From contig JADDTR010000015.1 of NCBI GenBank assembly GCA_015345905.1, forward strand, positions 124,001 through 188,000: a stretch of 64,000 nt of DNA, written 5' to 3'. Made by a program: the position numbers and the translations under genes. The notes beneath the pieces were generated by a model. The model saw only the letters and a program-made list of their open reading frames with translations, was not told the DNA's origin and made no database searches. This stretch comes from Aotearoamyces nothofagi (lineage: Eukaryota > Ascomycota > Leotiomycetes > Leotiales > Tympanidaceae). Below, in pieces: positions 25,001 through 35,994 of the stretch; position 1 is the stretch's first letter; each line of letters starts with the position of its first letter.

Positions 25001-25597
25001 CGCCTTTTTGTCCGCTTCTAACTGCTTCCGCACATCTTCAGAGGTCTTTGGTTGCTCTTGTGATGCCGCATCCTGCTTGTCCTTCTCTGATTGCTTTGTT
25101 GGAGACAAACCGCCCTGTAATGGGGAACTACCAGATTTCGACGGTGATAGCAAGGTCCCCGTGCTTTTCTTCTTCAGGGGGGGAGGATTGCTATCCTCTT
25201 CTGACTCATCATCGTCATCATCGTAGTCGTCTTCATCGATTGTTCGCGCTGGCTTCTTTGGTGCAGCATCGGGGGCTACATCGGAGGCACTTGGCTCAAT
25301 CGCCAATTGCGCCGTGCTCACCGGGGGGTTGTCGCCAGTATTTTCATTTTGTACGCCATGCGCTCCAAATAATGCAGCAATCTTGGCTTCACTACGCGCA
25401 TACAAGTCCTGGAAAAGCGCGCGTTGTTCATCCTCCTCTATATTATCTGCTCCATCTTGTCCGGCGGACGATAAAGCCAGTTGCGCATCTTCGAACATTT
25501 GGACAGAAGTATTCGAGGAGCCTAGGGGTCCAATTCGTTCGTCGCGATGTCGAGAAGAGTCGCCATTGCTCAGATGTGCTGGTATGATGGATGACAT
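22077..25597 (-). CDS. SPT7: SAGA complex subunit Spt7 (bromodomain)
   Basis: Scaffold subunit of the SAGA histone acetyltransferase/coactivator. Three exons join to about 1138 aa: 24538-25597, 23315-24486, 22077-23261. A poly-acidic stretch ([15 protein letters not shown]) precedes a coiled region. The bromodomain spans the first splice junction ([22 protein letters not shown] ... [10 protein letters not shown]), roughly residues 330-430. The histone-fold (BTP) domain is near residues 780-830 ([19 protein letters not shown]), and a Lys-rich nuclear-type tail follows ([16 protein letters not shown]). The open frame extends upstream to about 25648 with no ATG before a stop, so ATG 25597 (MSSIIPAHL) is chosen; an upstream coding exon is possible. 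Confidence 0.92.
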
Positions 25598-26234
25598 GTC
25601 GGGGCCGTTGCCAGAGATGGATCTCTTGCGTCCCCTCGCTCCCACCACATTCGCGAAAAACGCTCAGTCGCGACCAACTTCGAATTACTATAACCTCCTC
25701 AAAATCGCTGGAATCGCGAGCCCGGCATTGGATCTACTGCCCTTCGATAAATGAAGTCGCGTTCGATGGTGGTTGTTGAGAAACTGATGGCCAATGTTCG
25801 CCGTTTTTGCACTGTTCGGACTGAGTTGGAAGGGTGAGGTCTGCTACTAGGTGTTCGCGCATCACAGGGAGAGTCGAACGCCAACTCCTAAGCTCGAACA
25901 CCAAAGCTACTACATATTTTCAACAGCGACATATATTAGACAATCTCATCATTATTTAAGGCAGAAGATACATTCTAACATAATCGAGTATTCTGTATAT
26001 TTCAAAGGCACATTTAACAATCTAATTGCTTGCGCATTTATCATTGATACCCCCATCATCTATCTCCGGAAATCGCTAAGGCTGTACAAATAAACCACGT
26101 GACAAAGGAAATGACGCTTCTCGAAGCTCCACCCATGTCCATGTCGCGACATCTGAACACCACCAAACAAGCTTAATTCTTTTGACATGGGCATTAGAAT
26201 GTTCACACACACGATCGGCACATAGAACATCACC
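25598..26234. promoter_or_regulatory. Bidirectional promoter SPT7 / VanZ-like, with CACGTGA
   Basis: Region between divergent starts. CACGTGA lies at 26096-26102, 133 bp before the VanZ-like ATG. Bases 25880-26060 are AT-rich. An upstream SPT7 exon could be hidden in the first 200 bases. Confidence 0.5.
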
Positions 26235-26933
26235 ATGCGTATCCGGCTCCCTTTTGCGGGTTCGTAGAACATCACTCCCGTAACGTCCACGATATGCTAA
26301 CATACCGTACCAGGCGCATTTATCTTCCTCCTCCTCATAGCGGCCTACCTAGGTCTCAGCTCGCTGCAACTCAACAACCTTATGAACGACAAAGCCCTGC
26401 ATGCCCTGACATTCTTCATCCTTACCACTGTCTTCTATTGGATTCTAGATACCACTCGCAGACGGAATCTCAACCTAACCCTTCTTGTCTGTACCGCCAT
26501 TCTCGGCATCGGCTCCGAGTTCGTTCAGGGCGTCATCCCCAATGACCGACAATTCGACCTCTACGACATAGTTGCGAATGTCGCTGGATCACTAGCCAGT
26601 GTGGGATTATGTAGTTGGTACCACAAGCGCATGTTAGAGCGGAAGAGACTCGCGAAGCAATACCAGATCGTACCCAGCGGAGAGCAGCATGATTTAGAGC
26701 TTGGAGAGGGCATTGCCGAACAGGAGTCTGGCATTGTGCACGCAGAGGTAGCGCCTGCGGCCGTATCACTTGAATCAGAGCTTGATAACTGGGATGAGAA
26801 TGCAGAAGACCCTTGGGAGGAAGAGCAAGCAACAGGGACAGATAGCCTTGAGGGAGAAGGGCCCAAGACGCCAAGCGCGAGCAGTACTGGAGACGCAGAA
26901 CCTATACCTGTTGTTAAGAAGCGGGTGGATTAA
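26235..26933 (+). CDS. Small VanZ-like membrane protein
   Basis: Two exons (26235-26259, 26314-26933) give about 214 aa. The 25-nt first exon encodes MRIRLPFAG and is supported by a clear branch point (GCTAAC near 26297) and CAG acceptor; it adds the first hydrophobic helix (AFIFLLLIAAYLGLSS). The second exon holds MNDKALHALTFFILTTVFYW, a second and a third helix, and the motif FDLYDIVANVAGSL, which is the VanZ-like signature (H near the first helix end, D-hx-D/N-xxN). The last 80 residues are acidic and cytosol-like (ENAEDPWEEEQ). Fungal members are uncharacterised; function unknown. It converges on the reductase gene with 131 bp between stops. Confidence 0.82.
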
Positions 26934-27064
26934 TGTGATATGATGGAAAGGCAGTAATGTCGGCGTTTCAGGAACTTATTACGAGCGGCAGTTATCAGGT
27001 CGACTAGTTGCATATAATATACCAAGCAGCCTAATGCTCCTAAGTCTAATCTATCAAGTCTACA

Positions 27065-29103
27065 TTACCATCCAAATGCCTCATTATGCCACCATACATA
27101 TCTACCTTTAGCAACCCATCTCCCAACGTGCTCTCGGATCTCTTCCGCCATTCCAACAGGGCCACATACTAGCACGGCGACTCGCTCTTCTTCCCCATAA
27201 TGAAAGGTATCGTCAACGATCTTCCGAAGATTAGGTCGTGCATGTGCCCCACTCACGTTTATCGAGTTATCTGATGTGTTCACGTCAGCCAGTTCAATGC
27301 TACCATCGTCTGGCTGCGGTTCAAAGGCTTCTGCAGGGTTGTTTCCTGTCAAGTAGATCTTGACATGATCCTGGGCCCCAAATAACTTCGAATACTCGTC
27401 ACTCTTGATCCACTGAGCTTCAGCAATCGATCTCATGGACCAGATTAGTTGTACTCTGCTTGGACTAAGACCTTCGCCTGACATTGCATCGTCCACTTTA
27501 TTGTATATGGGTAGTATAAATGTAGCCCCAACGCCACCAGCGACTAGTAATACCCTATCAAACTCAGCTGCAAAATTTGGGAATCGTCTGGCATTCCCAT
27601 ACGGTCCTTCAACAATGAGAGATGGCTTCGCTTTGGACAGTTTGGTCAATTTCTGCAGAGTAGTGGTCGTTGGGCCATTAAGAGCGCGAATAACCACGGT
27701 AATCTCTGTATCTGTGACATCGGCCACTGTGAAGGGATTGAAAAGGAGGTTGTGAATTGTTGGCCCTATTGTAAGCGAAGTTGTGCTTTCAGGAGGAATC
27801 GATAGATATACATGCTGCCCTGGTGCCTTCGCAAATCTTTGGATCTTTGATAGAGGAATCGGCATCGTGAGTTTCAACAGCTTTGTGTCGGGTATTGATG
27901 TTATCTGAGTGAACGTTGTGACCGAATCAAGTTTTCTTGCTATAACGTCCAGAACAAATAGTATTAATGATTCGACGACATACAAGCGTGGTGAAGACGC
28001 GTGAAAGAACACAGTTGGCAGCATCGATAGGGCAATAATAAGATGTAGAACGAAGAAGACCCTGTAGTTCCAGCGTCGTACAATAGGAAGACTTGTGCTT
28101 GCCAAGATCGTCAAGAGGATAAATGCAGCAATGCCCAATAATGGGACTAAGGAAGTAAGTCGTCGCTGCAATACACCTGCCTGGACAAAGTAATTCATAT
28201 AGAAAACACCATGGAGTGCCAGGAAGAAGTAGATTATGCGGCCGAAAAGGCGATGCCAAGGATTCAGCTGCTCGTGAGATGATCGAAAGGCGAGGGTGAA
28301 TGGCGAATATACTGACTTCATTGAGAGCATATAATGCACAGGGAATTGAGAGGCAGCTATTATGCCAAAACGCTTCGTGACATGCAGATAGTCTGAGGTT
28401 ATTATTAGCTGCGGTTTGATGATACAGCTGCACACTCGGTAGGTAAAGGGAGTAGCACTCCAACATATGAAAGTCTCATCTTGTTTTCTACAGAAGAACA
28501 TTGAAGGAAAGCCGTCTTATCTGAGCAAATACCGAAGAGCAGTGAGAATTAAGTACTAACCAATACCTGTCTGATGAACCGACAGAAACATAAGCCATGA
28601 TGTCCACAGTAATCCAACAATCCACAGAGTTCTCGTTCCCCATCCGGCATACAACTCCCCTTCCAGCCACCATTGGAAAGATCGCCATCGACTTGCAAGC
28701 AGTCCGGATCGTGCCAGCCTCGACTTCTTCAGCGTAGGAGAGCCAGGCGCCGCCCTTGTTGGCACTGCTGTGTATCCCGGCTTGGCTCTTAGCCTCTCAT
28801 GTGAGACCCAACGGCCTAATTGATATAGTTGATAGATGAAGACAGGGACCAGGGTTGAGAGCTGAGCATAGATGCCATAGCGTGTCAAAAGCTCGCGGCG
28901 CGCATGTTTCTGCTCGGCGTCGAGATCCACCAGATGGTAAGGCCACCACATAATCATATACAGCGCGATCAATCTTAAGCTTACGATTGCAAGGTCAAAG
29001 TCCCGGAAGAAGAGTTCGGTGGGAGCTAGAACAGCAACCTCAACATGAAGGCAAAGATGCACGGTAAAGCATCGGGATCGGTAGAACAGAGTTGGGTCTA
29101 GAA
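27065..29103 (-). CDS. Ferric-reductase-like transmembrane flavocytochrome
   Basis: Integral membrane flavocytochrome b of the ferric reductase/NADPH oxidase superfamily. Main exon 27065-28392 and upstream exon from 28567 upward join in frame through a 174-nt intron. The ferric-reductase core shows helices with paired His (FPVHYMLSMKS, LALHGVFYM, FFVLHLIIALSM, FFHAS), then an FAD domain (APGQHVYLSIP, NPFTVAD in place of the usual HPFT, VEGPYG) and an NAD(P) domain (LLVAGGVGATFILPIY, VLVCGPVGMAEEIREH). It resembles the Aim14/FRE-like group; substrate unknown. The 5' end is unresolved: the upstream exon is open to about 29103-29115 but contains no suitable ATG, so a further short 5' exon is needed. 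The end given is therefore approximate. Confidence 0.82.
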
Positions 29104-29378
29104 CTGGGGTCTTGCTTCACGAAACAGAATCCAGTGATCTGTCATCCAAGACCCACAGACGCGCAGGGTCGTGCGCGAGGAGAGGGTGCAGGGCGAGACG
29201 ATACACAATCGGGCGGTTTCCACAGCGGGAGCTAAGGTACTGTCGCTAGCGAACTGCCGGAGGTTCCAAATACACCAAGGTTGATGACGATTTGGTCATC
29301 GTTACCTACATAAATGACCCATTTACTGATTTCTCTTCTTTCCTTATTTCATAACCTCGGTTCTCATATCCTCATGCA

Positions 29379-30441
29379 ATGACAACCTTCGTCTTGCGTA
29401 GCTCTCTCACAATCTCTCTCCTTCAAAGCACGCCCACCAATATCCTCCGCCAAAGCTCTCGCCAATGCGCCTTTCCCCCTCCACTATCGCTACTCGTCAC
29501 TCAAAGGTCGTACGCCTCATCCGCAACAACCACAGTATCTTCACCTAGTAGCGAAGTCAACGGTCCTCGTTCGACTCTTCCACCCGATCTCAATGTTCCA
29601 GAACGAAAGCCAGGCCAGCCTTTCTTTCCAACCTACGCCTTTTCCCTAGGAAAAGCCTACCTGGCTTTCTATAAATCCGGCGCGAAAGCAGTCTACTCGA
29701 ATTATAAGGCCTGTCGACCAATTCAACACAAGCTCGATGATAAATACAAGGGTTCGCTCTCTGCAGCCGTAGATGACAAGTTCTTGAATCGCTCCAGCTT
29801 TCAGCTGCTGTTGAGAAACTGGTTTGACGTCAAGCGCATTCCAATATTTGCCGTGGTGTTTGCAGTATGCGGAGAATTTACTCCTCTGGTGGTCATTGCT
29901 ATTAGTAGTATTGTGCCATATACTTGTCGAATTCCAAAACAGATTGAGAATGATCGAAAGAAGGTGGAGGAACGACGGCGAACCTCTTTTCGGAACCTAA
30001 CGGAAGGCTTTAAGGATGGGCAGGTAGTTGAGGATTTGGATCGTATGCAGTTGTTACATATTTGCTGGAGTTTGGGTCTCACTAGCAGCGCATGGGACTG
30101 GCTGGGTGGACAACTGCCTGGATTGCCAGATACTTTCTTGAGGAGGAAGGTTAGGAGAAGGGTACATTATTTGGAAATGGATGACAAGTTAATCGCACGG
30201 GATGGGGGAGTTGTGAAGATGGATATCGAGGAGGTGAAGCTCGCGTTGGATGATAGAGGAGTTGATGTATTAGGAAGAGGTGAAAAGCAGCTGAAAACCT
30301 CCTTGGAGGCTTGGCTAGAGGCACGAAAGACAGCTCCTGTAGAGCAATTGCTCCTTACGAGGTAAGATTATTGAAAACTTGGCACTGGTTCTCGCTAATC
30401 ATCGGTCTAGGCCATCTGTTTGGCCATCAAAAAGTACTTGA
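29379..30441 (+). CDS. LETM1-like mitochondrial protein
   Basis: Two exons (29379-30361, 30411-30441) give about 337 aa. The N-terminus is Arg/Ser-rich without acids for 50 residues, as in a mitochondrial presequence. One hydrophobic segment (IFAVVFAVCGEFTPLVVIAISSIVPYTC, about residues 165-192) is followed by a basic region and the LETM1 ribosome-binding-like domain (LDRMQLLHICWSLGLTSS, LGRGEKQLKTSLEAWLEAR). It is shorter than Mrs7/LETM1 and lacks their coiled-coil tail, like the LETM1-domain-containing small group. The last intron (GTAAGA ... CTAATC ... CTAG) replaces an immediate stop with PSVWPSKST; both ends are possible. Confidence 0.82.
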
Positions 30442-30814
30442 TTATTATTCGCATTTCTACCTTGTCTATGTACATAGTGTGTAGGGTTGTATTGTACTGT
30501 ACAACAAGGGCGCATATACCGCATGGCGTAAAGGACTTTGGGGGAGGTCGTCTGGCAAGACAGCGGTATCAGAAAATGAGACCTTCCACTTTTGAGTTCA
30601 AACTCCCCATATAAATAAATGTATCGAACCTAAGAAACGCAACTCTTTACGATCATAGCCTAGGCAATGAGACCGAGATACTCAATAGACCTAACACCTT
30701 GTAATTCCGAAACACCTTACGACCTACAAACGTGTATTGTTGAATAAGCATTCCTAGCTAGAGCACAAACCAACTAAATGCTCAATGTGTTCAAAGAACC
30801 AAGTAATCGTCCTA
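30442..30814. other. Convergent intergenic space LETM1-like / NAB3-like
   Basis: 370 bp holding two 3' ends. A TACTGTAC word lies near 30493. Nothing else is seen. Confidence 0.6.
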
Positions 30815-33562
30815 TTACTGCCGGAATCTAGCTAGCTGAGCCATGATGTTTTGTACTTGCTGAGCAGATTGTGGACCCTGTCCCTGTGTCTGCGCCGGTG
30901 CTTGCATTGGTGTAGCATTCCCAAGGATAGATGCTAGATTTGGTGTTGTACTTTGGGCGACGTACTGGTTAGGTAGCTGGGGTTGCGTCTGGTAGTTTGG
31001 CTGCTGTTGTACGAGCCCACCGAGAATTCCAGCCAGGTCGACTGAAGGGTTCGCTGCTGACACATTCTGCGGAGGGGCGTTGAGTGTGCCGAGTAGCCTT
31101 TGCAACGTCGCGTTATCGAGCTGGCCTACAAGGTTGGCTAGATTGGGAGCGGCGGTCGTAGCTTGAGGTGGCTGATAAGATTGGCCTGCTGTGAACTGAG
31201 GCTGCCCGTATGAAGGTAGGGTAGGAGCAGTATGAGACTGTTTGGCACGTAGGACAAGCTCGGCTGCAATTCGTGGTTCCAAATCTTGATAGTCGTCGAA
31301 TCTCACGTTGTCGACACCACCTTTACGATCAAACATCTTCAAGGGGATCTTGCTATTATCTTGTGATGTGCGTGTTAGTTGTACGACAGCGAGGACACCT
31401 TCTAACACCTGGCGCCGGATAACAGCATCTGGCGAGAGACGTGGGCTGAGGAACATAACCTCGGTTTTAATGCCTCTGCCACGTAGCTCACCCTCCACCC
31501 ACGCGATGAAGCCTCTATCCAACGAATCCAACAGGATAATCTGAACCTCGGGGACGTCTTGTGGATCGCGACGTGGAAGCTTAAGGTCTGCGTCATCATC
31601 CGCTTCTCTGAGTCGCGGGCTCAAGCTTCGCTCACGATATCTTCCACTATCCCTACGATCATAAGGAGATCTTGACCGACTTCGACGTCGCTCTCGACCA
31701 TCGTAATAGTCTCGGCCACGTGATGAAGGGTATTCATCTCGGCCTCGGTAACTGCCGCGGGGTGGCGATGGAGACCTTACTGGGCGATAGTCATCACGTG
31801 CTCGTAGTGAGCCACGGTGTTCATCGCGGGGTGAAACAACTGAACGAGCATCGTAACGATCATATCCACCTCCGCGAACGGCAGCTTGAGTACCTCTACC
31901 AGCCCTTGAATAATCAGGAGAGCGTGATCGACGAGACACGGGAGGGGCAGGAGGGGCGCCTGTAGCCGCACCGCGAGTGTTCTTTTGGGGTTTTGATATC
32001 TCGAGATCTAGCAAAACTTAGCATATTCTCTTTATTTTTGTCAGCCAAATTGAGAATACACTTACGCATCTTTCTGCCTCTGACTTCTTGGCCTTGCTCA
32101 CGCTCGAGAGCGTTGTAGCATGCAGCAATATCATGAAATTGTACAAACCCATACGCTTGCTTAATAGACACCTGTGCTAGCCGTCCATACTTATGGAAAA
32201 CATGGAAAAGGTCACGCTTCGTTACCTTTTCAGTGGGTAAATTGCCTTGGGATTTGGTTAGTTGCCGCAGGTTTCAAGAACATTGGCGGAATGCTTACCT
32301 ATGAAGAGTCTAGATCCCGCGGGAAATCTGTCCCACAAGCCTTCAGTGACATACATGCGCTCATCTGCTAGAAATTCGTCATACAATTTCTGCACGGCAG
32401 GTCCCCACTGGACTTCAGCATCATCAACTATATCAGCAGGCTCAATGGATATTGTCGGGCGATCTTGGGGAAGAACTCTCTGAGCATGGGAATACGTAAC
32501 ATCGGATATCGAAGGCGGTGTTGAGAGAGATGGCGGAGGATGGAAAGAGGCTGATGGTGGAGGGGGGAGCACATTTCTTGGGTCAGTAGAGGTACCGGGT
32601 GCACCAGCCGCAATGATAGACCCAGTTACACCTGGTGGCCTATATGAGCTAAGCTGTGGAGGCGGAAAATTGGGTGGCCCTGCATGGTACTTTCGAATGT
32701 CATCCTGAGGGGTATATGCCAGATGCATGGGTGGTTGCTGCATAACTTGCGGGCGAGGTGGTAAACTAGCATGAGCAGGAAATCCAGAAGTACCCGGTGG
32801 AAAGATTGGGGAGCTAATATTGGCGGAAGGTGGGGTGGCGTTCGCAGAGTTGGACGCTCTGAGTTCAGCATTAGCGGTAATGTTGTCCAGTACCTGCTGA
32901 ATATCTATCTCTTCGTTTGCTACACCCTCATATGAATGAGGTTGGGACAGGGTTGTGTCATTCGATGCTGGTGGAGCAGTAGCTATAGGAGCATCTCCGG
33001 CAGTGGTAGCTGGAGGGGAGATATTGGCAATACTATGGGTGGAGGGGTAGTCCTGGACCTCTGAGGTGGTAAAAGTGGGAGTAGGGTTGGAAGCGGTAGA
33101 AGGTACACCCTCAGCAACTGGCACTGGATCAGAAGGAGATTGTTCCTCTTGATCGGCATTTGTGTGTGATACATCCTGCCTACTTGAACCATCCTCTCCG
33201 TCAGAATCAAAGGTCATCGCATAGTCGTCGTCGACATCTGCACTCTGTTCAAAAGGCTTAGGCTTGTTGGCTTCTTCATCCTTGTCCTCCTCGTCATAGG
33301 GATCGGAAAAGCTTGTCTGGTCGGCAGTATCAATCTCATCATTCGCGGCGACAGCATCGAAATTTTGGCTCAAGTCAACCGTGTCCTGGACTGTCGGTGT
33401 TTCCAGACTCCTTGGTTGTTCGAGATGAGTGGACGTCATGTTGAAAACTGGGTCGGTCTGATTGCGCAGGACTTGGATGTTGAATGGCTCTGGAGGATGG
33501 AGTGGGAGGGGAGAAAGTGGTGTCGTAGGCTTAGTGCGGAACTCGGGAGCGTCGAATGGCAT
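30815..33562 (-). CDS. RNA-binding protein, Nab3-like
   Basis: Three exons join to about 878 aa: 32299-33562, 32066-32245, 30815-32007. After a 420-residue acidic, Pro/Ser-rich N-terminus comes one RRM (RLFIGNLPTEKVTKRDLF; RNP1-like QAYGFVQF; GRKMHLEISKP). Then an Arg/Ser/Asp-rich segment with RGG and RS pieces, a conserved block (VPEVQIILLDSLDRGFIAWV ... IRRQVLEGVLAVVQLTR) resembling an anticodon-binding-like fold seen in Nab3/NCOA5-type proteins, and a Gln/Asn/Ala-rich C-terminus ending QNIMAQLARFRQ. Yeast Nab3 works with Nrd1 and Sen1 in termination of non-coding transcription; that role is inferred here. Confidence 0.85.
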
Positions 33563-34227
33563 GAATTCGTGGTGTTCAAGAAAGAAGACTTGATGATATT
33601 ATCATCAGTTGTGGTGGGAGACAGGGTGGTGGGTGATGGGTTGTGGGTGAGTGGCTATACCTCAAAAGGTTCAAGATGAGACGAGTTTGACTCAGATGAG
33701 AGGATGTGAGGCTAAATATCCGTGCTTTGCTAAGTACACTTCATGATAAGCAGCCAGATTCAGGTCTCATGGGGCGTGGATTTTCGACATGAGGTTTTTT
33801 GGAACAGAGGAAAGCTGTGACGTGAGGTGGAGGGTTGAGAAGGCTGAACTTGAAATATCGCGAGCAATCCAAGCCCTTGTCTAGTGCGCACTAGCGCATT
33901 TTCTAAATAGCCTCAATCACGTGCTCAAACAAGCTGCACGTCTTCGTGCTATGTGCCTAACTACTTTGTACAAGCAACCTCGACACTGGCCTCGATCTCG
34001 ATCAAGACTGGCACCTACATACAACGGTTGGTGATGGAATATAAGCTTAAAGCGTCCCCCAACATTTGAACTAGCTGGAGAGCTTGCTTGCGATGTTCAC
34101 TTGAACTTGTTTTGTACAGAGGCAATCCGCTTTAGTTGTGCATATAAGCATTTATATTCTTCACAAAGTCTCCCATATTTTATAAGATATGAGACATTTT
34201 CGGTCAATATAGTTGCAGCTATATAAT
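33563..34227. promoter_or_regulatory. Bidirectional promoter NAB3-like / ICT1-like, with TCACGTG
   Basis: 665 bp between divergent starts. TCACGTG is at 33917-33923, roughly midway. Otherwise AT-rich near the plus-strand start (34140-34225). Confidence 0.5.
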
Positions 34228-35226
34228 ATGATTCATCAAGTCTTCCGATATTTTGGCCAGTTCCTAATCCGACGCCGTACCCTACAGGTTGAGCAACTCC
34301 GTCGTATTACTGCAAGTACAGGGAGGAGCGAGAGTGATCTTGAAAAAGAATATTCAGCTGCTCGGACTTGGCTATCTACCCTTAAGAAGGGTACCATACC
34401 AAGGAAGCTTGCAAATGTTCGTTACGATAGGTCAAGCGGTAAAGGGGGACAACATGTCAACACGTGAGTCGACAATTCCCTTGATGATTAAGTATCAGTG
34501 CCTAATATCTAGCTTCAGTACGAGTTCAAAGGCCACTTGTTCCTGGACTTTGAGTTCGATCGCAAGCCATGTTCCCAAGATTCTTCACCCGCACTTACGG
34601 TCTTCATCCTATTACAACCCGAGATCGGACACTCTTGTGATTGCGTCACAGGACGGTCGAAGTCAACACGATAACGAAGAAGATTGCCATGAAAAGCTTT
34701 ACAAGCTCCTACGCGATACGAGCAAACGAGCCATCCCTGGAGAGACATCGGCAGAGCAGAAGAGCAAGGTGGAACAACTGTAAGTTTACGGACTTCATTC
34801 CGTCGTGATTTCGGTCAAACTCGCGCAAGACGCCAGTACAATACCCATTTCGGTGTCTAAAGACTTTATGCTCAAGTGGGCATGGCCCGCATACGTATAT
34901 TGAAAACGGTTCGTCAAAATGGGCGCGACGTGGGCGTAACGAAGGCTGCTGGAAATAATAGGCTTGTTATGGTAGCCAAGGGCTATCTAAGGTCTAACTA
35001 CGGACGACAACCCGAGTACACAAGCTATGAAAACCAGAGATCAATATTCCCGAACGAATCCTGATATGGCGTGCTTCTGACTCCCCCTACCTGCATCGAC
35101 AGAAGAGAAAGAACTGACAGACTTCTGCATAGACAAAAGGCAGAGAACGCCGCTCGGATGAGGATGAAGAAGAAGCATGCTGACAAAAAGCGTGCGAGAA
35201 GTGATGGAGGGAATCCCGACTATTAG
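34228..35226 (+). CDS. Mitochondrial class-I release factor, ICT1/Pth4-type
   Basis: Peptidyl-tRNA hydrolase with a GGQ motif that rescues stalled mitochondrial ribosomes (family role). Three exons: 34228-34463, 34519-34779, 35133-35226, about 196 aa. RYDRSSGKGGQHVN carries the catalytic GGQ; the usual Pro before GGQ (GPGGQ) is Lys here. Then SSKATCSW, LRSSSYYNPRSDTLVIASQD, KRAIPGETSAEQK and a Lys/Arg-rich tail (RMRMKKKHADKKRAR), the ribosome-anchoring tail typical of ICT1. The exon 2 acceptor has two options 6 nt apart (34513 or 34519); the later aligns better to VNKVSTKAT in the family. The basic N-terminus is compatible with mitochondrial import. The last intron is unusually long (353 nt). 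Confidence 0.85.
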
Positions 35227-35994
35227 CAGGCAGCAAGTTGAAGCTTAGTCTAGACTCAGACTATAGAATCTATAAACTGTTGCTTTCAAGTATAACGACA
35301 GTATGCACATTATATATGCAACTTTCGACTGCCTAATTTTGCATATCGCTGTGTTACTGTGAACGTTGTCTTTGATATTATTCTTCGCCTAATCGCCTGC
35401 TTGTGACTTGTAAACATAGTAATATTAAATCACTAACATAGTTTATGTCAGATATGAAAGTGAAACCGGACGTTCGAATGATACGATTCTTTTCATAGAT
35501 TGTAGGAAAGTCCAACGCCCGGCGTCAATACTGTCATGCGTAATTTTTTCAAGTGCCTCTCCCTCGTTCTACACCAGCTTCAGTTTTTGAGCTGTCTCTA
35601 TCTCAGCCAGAGCATAGAATGAAACCGCTATAGCCAAGATGAAGTCGTCATCACGTGATGTGCAGCTCGTTCCGGGTCGCAGTCGACCCCACGGTCACAA
35701 GCGACCAATCTGCGATTGCGAATCCGACTCTCTGCCCATGAAGACAACAGCTGAGAAAGTAGATTGAAGACACACCACCGCTCTACAATCGCCTCATAAA
35801 ATCTCCTCATATAAAGAAACTTTGGTAGCTGTACGATAAGCAGCATCTTGGCAGACGGACGTCGAAGCTGTCTATCTTCCTCTGCAACCTATTCGTGCAC
35901 AATTGTGGATCTCTTATCGCTTCACTGCTGACAATCACCGTGATCAACTTCCAGTCTCTTCTCCCTACGCAGGCGTTGCGATCGAGACGAGCGC
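35227..35994. promoter_or_regulatory. CMK upstream region with CATCACGTGATG palindrome
   Basis: Space between the ICT1-like 3' end and the kinase start. A perfect 12-bp palindrome CATCACGTGATG lies at 35649-35660, 335 bp upstream of the kinase ATG, with a CACGTG core of the Cbf1/bHLH type. No gene is seen. Confidence 0.55.
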
